Of a stretch of 7,652 nt of DNA, positions 6,055 through 7,652 are shown in pieces (within the stretch, counting starts at the first letter, position 1; each line of letters starts with the position of its first letter). Both the position numbers and the translations under genes were made by a program. Source of the DNA: Chloroflexota bacterium (GTDB lineage: Bacteria > Chloroflexota > UBA5177 > JANWHV01); assembly GCA_025924845.1 (NCBI GenBank), contig JAICHN010000255.1, forward strand, positions 1 through 7,652, written 5' to 3'. The notes beneath the pieces were generated by a model. That model was not told the DNA's origin, made no database searches, and saw nothing but the letters and a program-made list of their open reading frames with translations.

Positions 6055-7044
6055 ATGGCTGCCGACCCGCTCGTTGAGCTTCCTGATCTGCCGGCCCTAA
6101 TCGCTCGGTGGCGACGGACAGCGGCCGACCGGCCGCTGTTGGTCCTGGTCGCCCTGTTGCTTGGCCTGATGATCGTGACCAATTTCGTCAGCCCCGGCTT
6201 CCTGCTGCCCGGTAACTTTTCCACCACCCTCCTCCTTGCCGGCCCGCTGGGGATGTTGGCGGCGGGCCAGACTGTGGTCATCTTGACCGGCGGCATCGAT
6301 CTCTCGACCACCGGCACCGCGACCATCGCGGCCTATTTCTTGGTCCAGTACGGCGGGGCCAATCCGCTGCTTGCCGTGCTTGGCGCGCTGGGCATCGGCG
6401 CCGTAATCGGGCTGATCAACGGGATCGGAGTTGGGCCGTTCGGCGTGGCGCCCCTGATCATGACCCTGGGCATGAGCGGGATCATTACCGGCCTCCTTAC
6501 CGTGTGGGCGGCGAATACGGCCAACATTCCGGTGATCCCCGAAGCGGTTCGCCAGGCCGGCTCGGGCAAGTGGCTGACCTACATTCCTATTGATGTGGCG
6601 CTGTGGGCGCTGCTCACCGTAGTGTTGTTGGTGCTGCTGCGGGGCAGCGGCTTCGGGCGGGCCGTGTACGCAGTGGGCGCAAACTCGGTGGCCGCTCGCC
6701 TGGCGGGGATACGCATCTGGCAGGTGGTATTGGCCGTCTATACGCTGTGCGGACTGCTCAGCGCGGGCGCGGGCATCTTGCTGGCGGGCCAACTGGGCGG
6801 GGTAGATACCAGCCTCGCCGCGTCATTCCTCCTGCCGTCAATCGCCGCCGTGGTGATTGGCGGCACGTCCATTCTGGGCGGCAGCGGCGGCTACGCGGGC
6901 TCCATCGTCGGCGTCCTGATCCTCACCGTGCTGGAGTCGCTGCTTATCTTGCTGCACATCGCCGAGGCGCTCCGCCAGGTACTCTATGGAGCAATAGTGC
7001 TTGGCCTGGCCTGGATCTATGCGCGCACCTCCGGTGGGGAATGA
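6055..7044 (+). CDS. Sugar ABC transporter permease 2 (BPD_transp_2 family)
   Basis: This 329-aa integral membrane protein is the second half of the channel. It has a hydrophilic N-terminus of about 27 residues, then LLVLVALLLGLMIVTNFV as first membrane segment. The family motif VVILTGGIDLSTTGT matches that of permease 1, with the VGS turn changed to TTG. The interface loop reads YAVGANSVAARLAGI, followed by IAAVVIGGTSILGGSGG. The gene starts 3 bp after permease 1, with GGAG (6041-6044) 10 nt before the ATG inside the upstream coding end. Together with the binding protein and ATPase this completes an importer. The downstream gap contains hairpins, so this may be the last gene of the tightly coupled block. 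Confidence 0.92.
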   Translation: MAADPLVELPDLPALIARWRRTAADRPLLVLVALLLGLMIVTNFVSPGFLLPGNFSTTLLLAGPLGMLAAGQTVVILTGGIDLSTTGTATIAAYFLVQYGGANPLLAVLGALGIGAVIGLINGIGVGPFGVAPLIMTLGMSGIITGLLTVWAANTANIPVIPEAVRQAGSGKWLTYIPIDVALWALLTVVLLVLLRGSGFGRAVYAVGANSVAARLAGIRIWQVVLAVYTLCGLLSAGAGILLAGQLGGVDTSLAASFLLPSIAAVVIGGTSILGGSGGYAGSIVGVLILTVLESLLILLHIAEALRQVLYGAIVLGLAWIYARTSGGE

Positions 7045-7078
7045 AATTAGATTCCTTTGTTACCGGGAACTCATTCTT

Positions 7079-7125
7079 CATCCAGGGAGCGATGATTGCC
7101 CGAGGTTATCATCGCTCCCTGGATG
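7079..7125 (+). repeat. Perfect 18-bp hairpin after permease 2
   Basis: Left arm CATCCAGGGAGCGATGAT (7079-7096) is the exact reverse complement of 7108-7125, with an 11-nt loop. There is no T-run after it, so a classical intrinsic terminator is not supported. It is probably an mRNA-stabilising, processing or attenuating stem between the importer genes and the isomerase gene. Its sequence is unrelated to the hairpin before the ATPase gene. Confidence 0.85.
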
Positions 7126-7132
7126 CATCAAT

Positions 7133-7151
7133 CGCCCGCCGAAGGCGGGCG
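7133..7151 (+). promoter_or_regulatory. GC hairpin abutting the ribosome binding site of the isomerase gene
   Basis: CGCCCGCC (7133-7140) and GGCGGGCG (7144-7151) form an 8-bp stem with a GAA loop. The Shine-Dalgarno GGAGGAG (7152-7158) starts at the next base, 6 nt before ATG 7165. The stem leaves the site itself free but could slow ribosome access, or act with the hairpin just upstream. The structure is seen; the role is inferred. Confidence 0.6.
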
Positions 7152-7164
7152 GGAGGAGTAGACC

Positions 7165-7652
7165 ATGCAGTTAGGATTCGTCAGCGCGATTGTCCCGGAG
7201 TTGGATCTGGATGAGGTGCTGGCCCTGGCGGGCCGCCTGGGTTACGACTGCGTGGAGGTCATGTGCTGGCCGCCGGGCAAGGCGGAGCGACGGTATGCCG
7301 GGGTCACGCACATCGACGTTACGACGCTCGACCGGGCGGGCGCCGCCAAAATCAAGGACTTGACGGAGCGGCGCGGCGTAGCGATCAGCGCCCTCGGCTA
7401 CTATCCTAATCTGCTCACTGGTGATGCCAGGGAGCGGAAAATCTATGCCGATCACATTCGAGCGGTGATCGACGCGGCAGCCCTGCTCGGCCTGGGCACG
7501 GTCAACACCTTCGTCGGGCGCGACCCCCGGCGAAGCGTGGAGGAGAATTGGCCGCTCTTCCGCGAGGTGTGGCCGTCGCTCATCCGCGACGCGGCGGAGC
7601 GCGGCATCAATATAGGGATTGAGAACTGTCCTATGCTGTTCAGCGACGACGA
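7165..7652 (+). CDS. TIM-barrel sugar (phosphate) isomerase/epimerase, 5' part only
   Basis: The frame is open from ATG 7165 to the right edge: 162 codons plus two bases, roughly the first half of a family of about 280-300 aa. The start has a strong GGAGGAG at 6 nt. The product belongs to the xylose isomerase-like AP_endonuc_2 superfamily of cytoplasmic, metal-dependent barrels. Visible strands are MQLGFVSAIV (1-10), YDCVEVMCWPPGKAE (27-41), VAISALGYYPN (72-82), TVNTFVGRD (112-120) and INIGIENCPMLF (148-159). Glu153 in IGIENC is the usual first metal ligand; the other ligands lie beyond the edge. Its place after the importer suggests that it isomerises or epimerises the imported sugar or its phosphate. 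Hydroxypyruvate isomerase-like, inosose dehydratase-like and apiose isomerase-like members share this fold, so the reaction is not assigned. Confidence 0.88.
   Translation, partial: MQLGFVSAIVPELDLDEVLALAGRLGYDCVEVMCWPPGKAERRYAGVTHIDVTTLDRAGAAKIKDLTERRGVAISALGYYPNLLTGDARERKIYADHIRAVIDAAALLGLGTVNTFVGRDPRRSVEENWPLFREVWPSLIRDAAERGINIGIENCPMLFSDD

Noticed and set aside
5343..6077. Plus-strand frame of 244 codons inside permease 1
   Set aside because: Extremely Arg/Gly/His-rich out-of-frame translation of a membrane protein gene; a shadow frame.
6097..6792. Minus-strand frame of 231 codons opposite permease 2
   Set aside because: Gln/Arg/His-rich antisense shadow of a well-supported permease.

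Overview
The window is GC-rich bacterial DNA carrying most of a sugar uptake and catabolism operon. All complete genes run on the + strand. The start of an unrelated secreted protein gene runs divergently off the left edge. I cannot name the organism. The high GC content, separate N- and C-terminal transketolase genes, a ribose-type ABC importer with two different permeases, and a substrate-binding protein with a cleavable signal but no lipobox would fit Chloroflexota or a similar high-GC phylum. That is an inference with low confidence.

Layout: (1) 1-281, minus strand: 5' part of a signal-peptide protein with a CGPAA motif, like C39-type cysteine peptidases. Its frame is open to the window edge. 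(2) 282-383: short divergent intergenic region. (3) 384-2270: a two-gene transketolase, N-terminal TPP-binding subunit then C-terminal subunit. They are separated by 78 bp containing two tiny reading frames linked by ATGA overlaps. (4) 2271-2419: leader with a possible promoter. (5) 2420-7044: substrate-binding protein, fused double ATPase, permease 1, permease 2. A large hairpin separates the binding protein from the ATPase; ATPase, permease 1 and permease 2 are nearly contiguous (1 and 3 bp gaps). (6) 7045-7164: intergenic region with two perfect hairpins. (7) 7165-7652: start of a TIM-barrel sugar isomerase/epimerase, cut by the right edge.

How the genes work together (inference): the binding protein captures a monosaccharide or polyol outside the membrane and the importer brings it in. 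The TIM-barrel enzyme would isomerise or epimerise it, and the transketolase would act on a phosphorylated ketose derived from it, feeding the pentose phosphate pathway. No kinase lies in the window; one would be expected further on. The most informative clue is in the C-terminal transketolase subunit. The Asp that reads the acceptor's C2 hydroxyl in classical transketolases (yeast D477, E. coli D469) aligns with Thr116, and the neighbouring substrate His (yeast H469) aligns with Tyr108. The cofactor and catalytic residues are intact. This points to a specialised transketolase acting on an unusual sugar phosphate.
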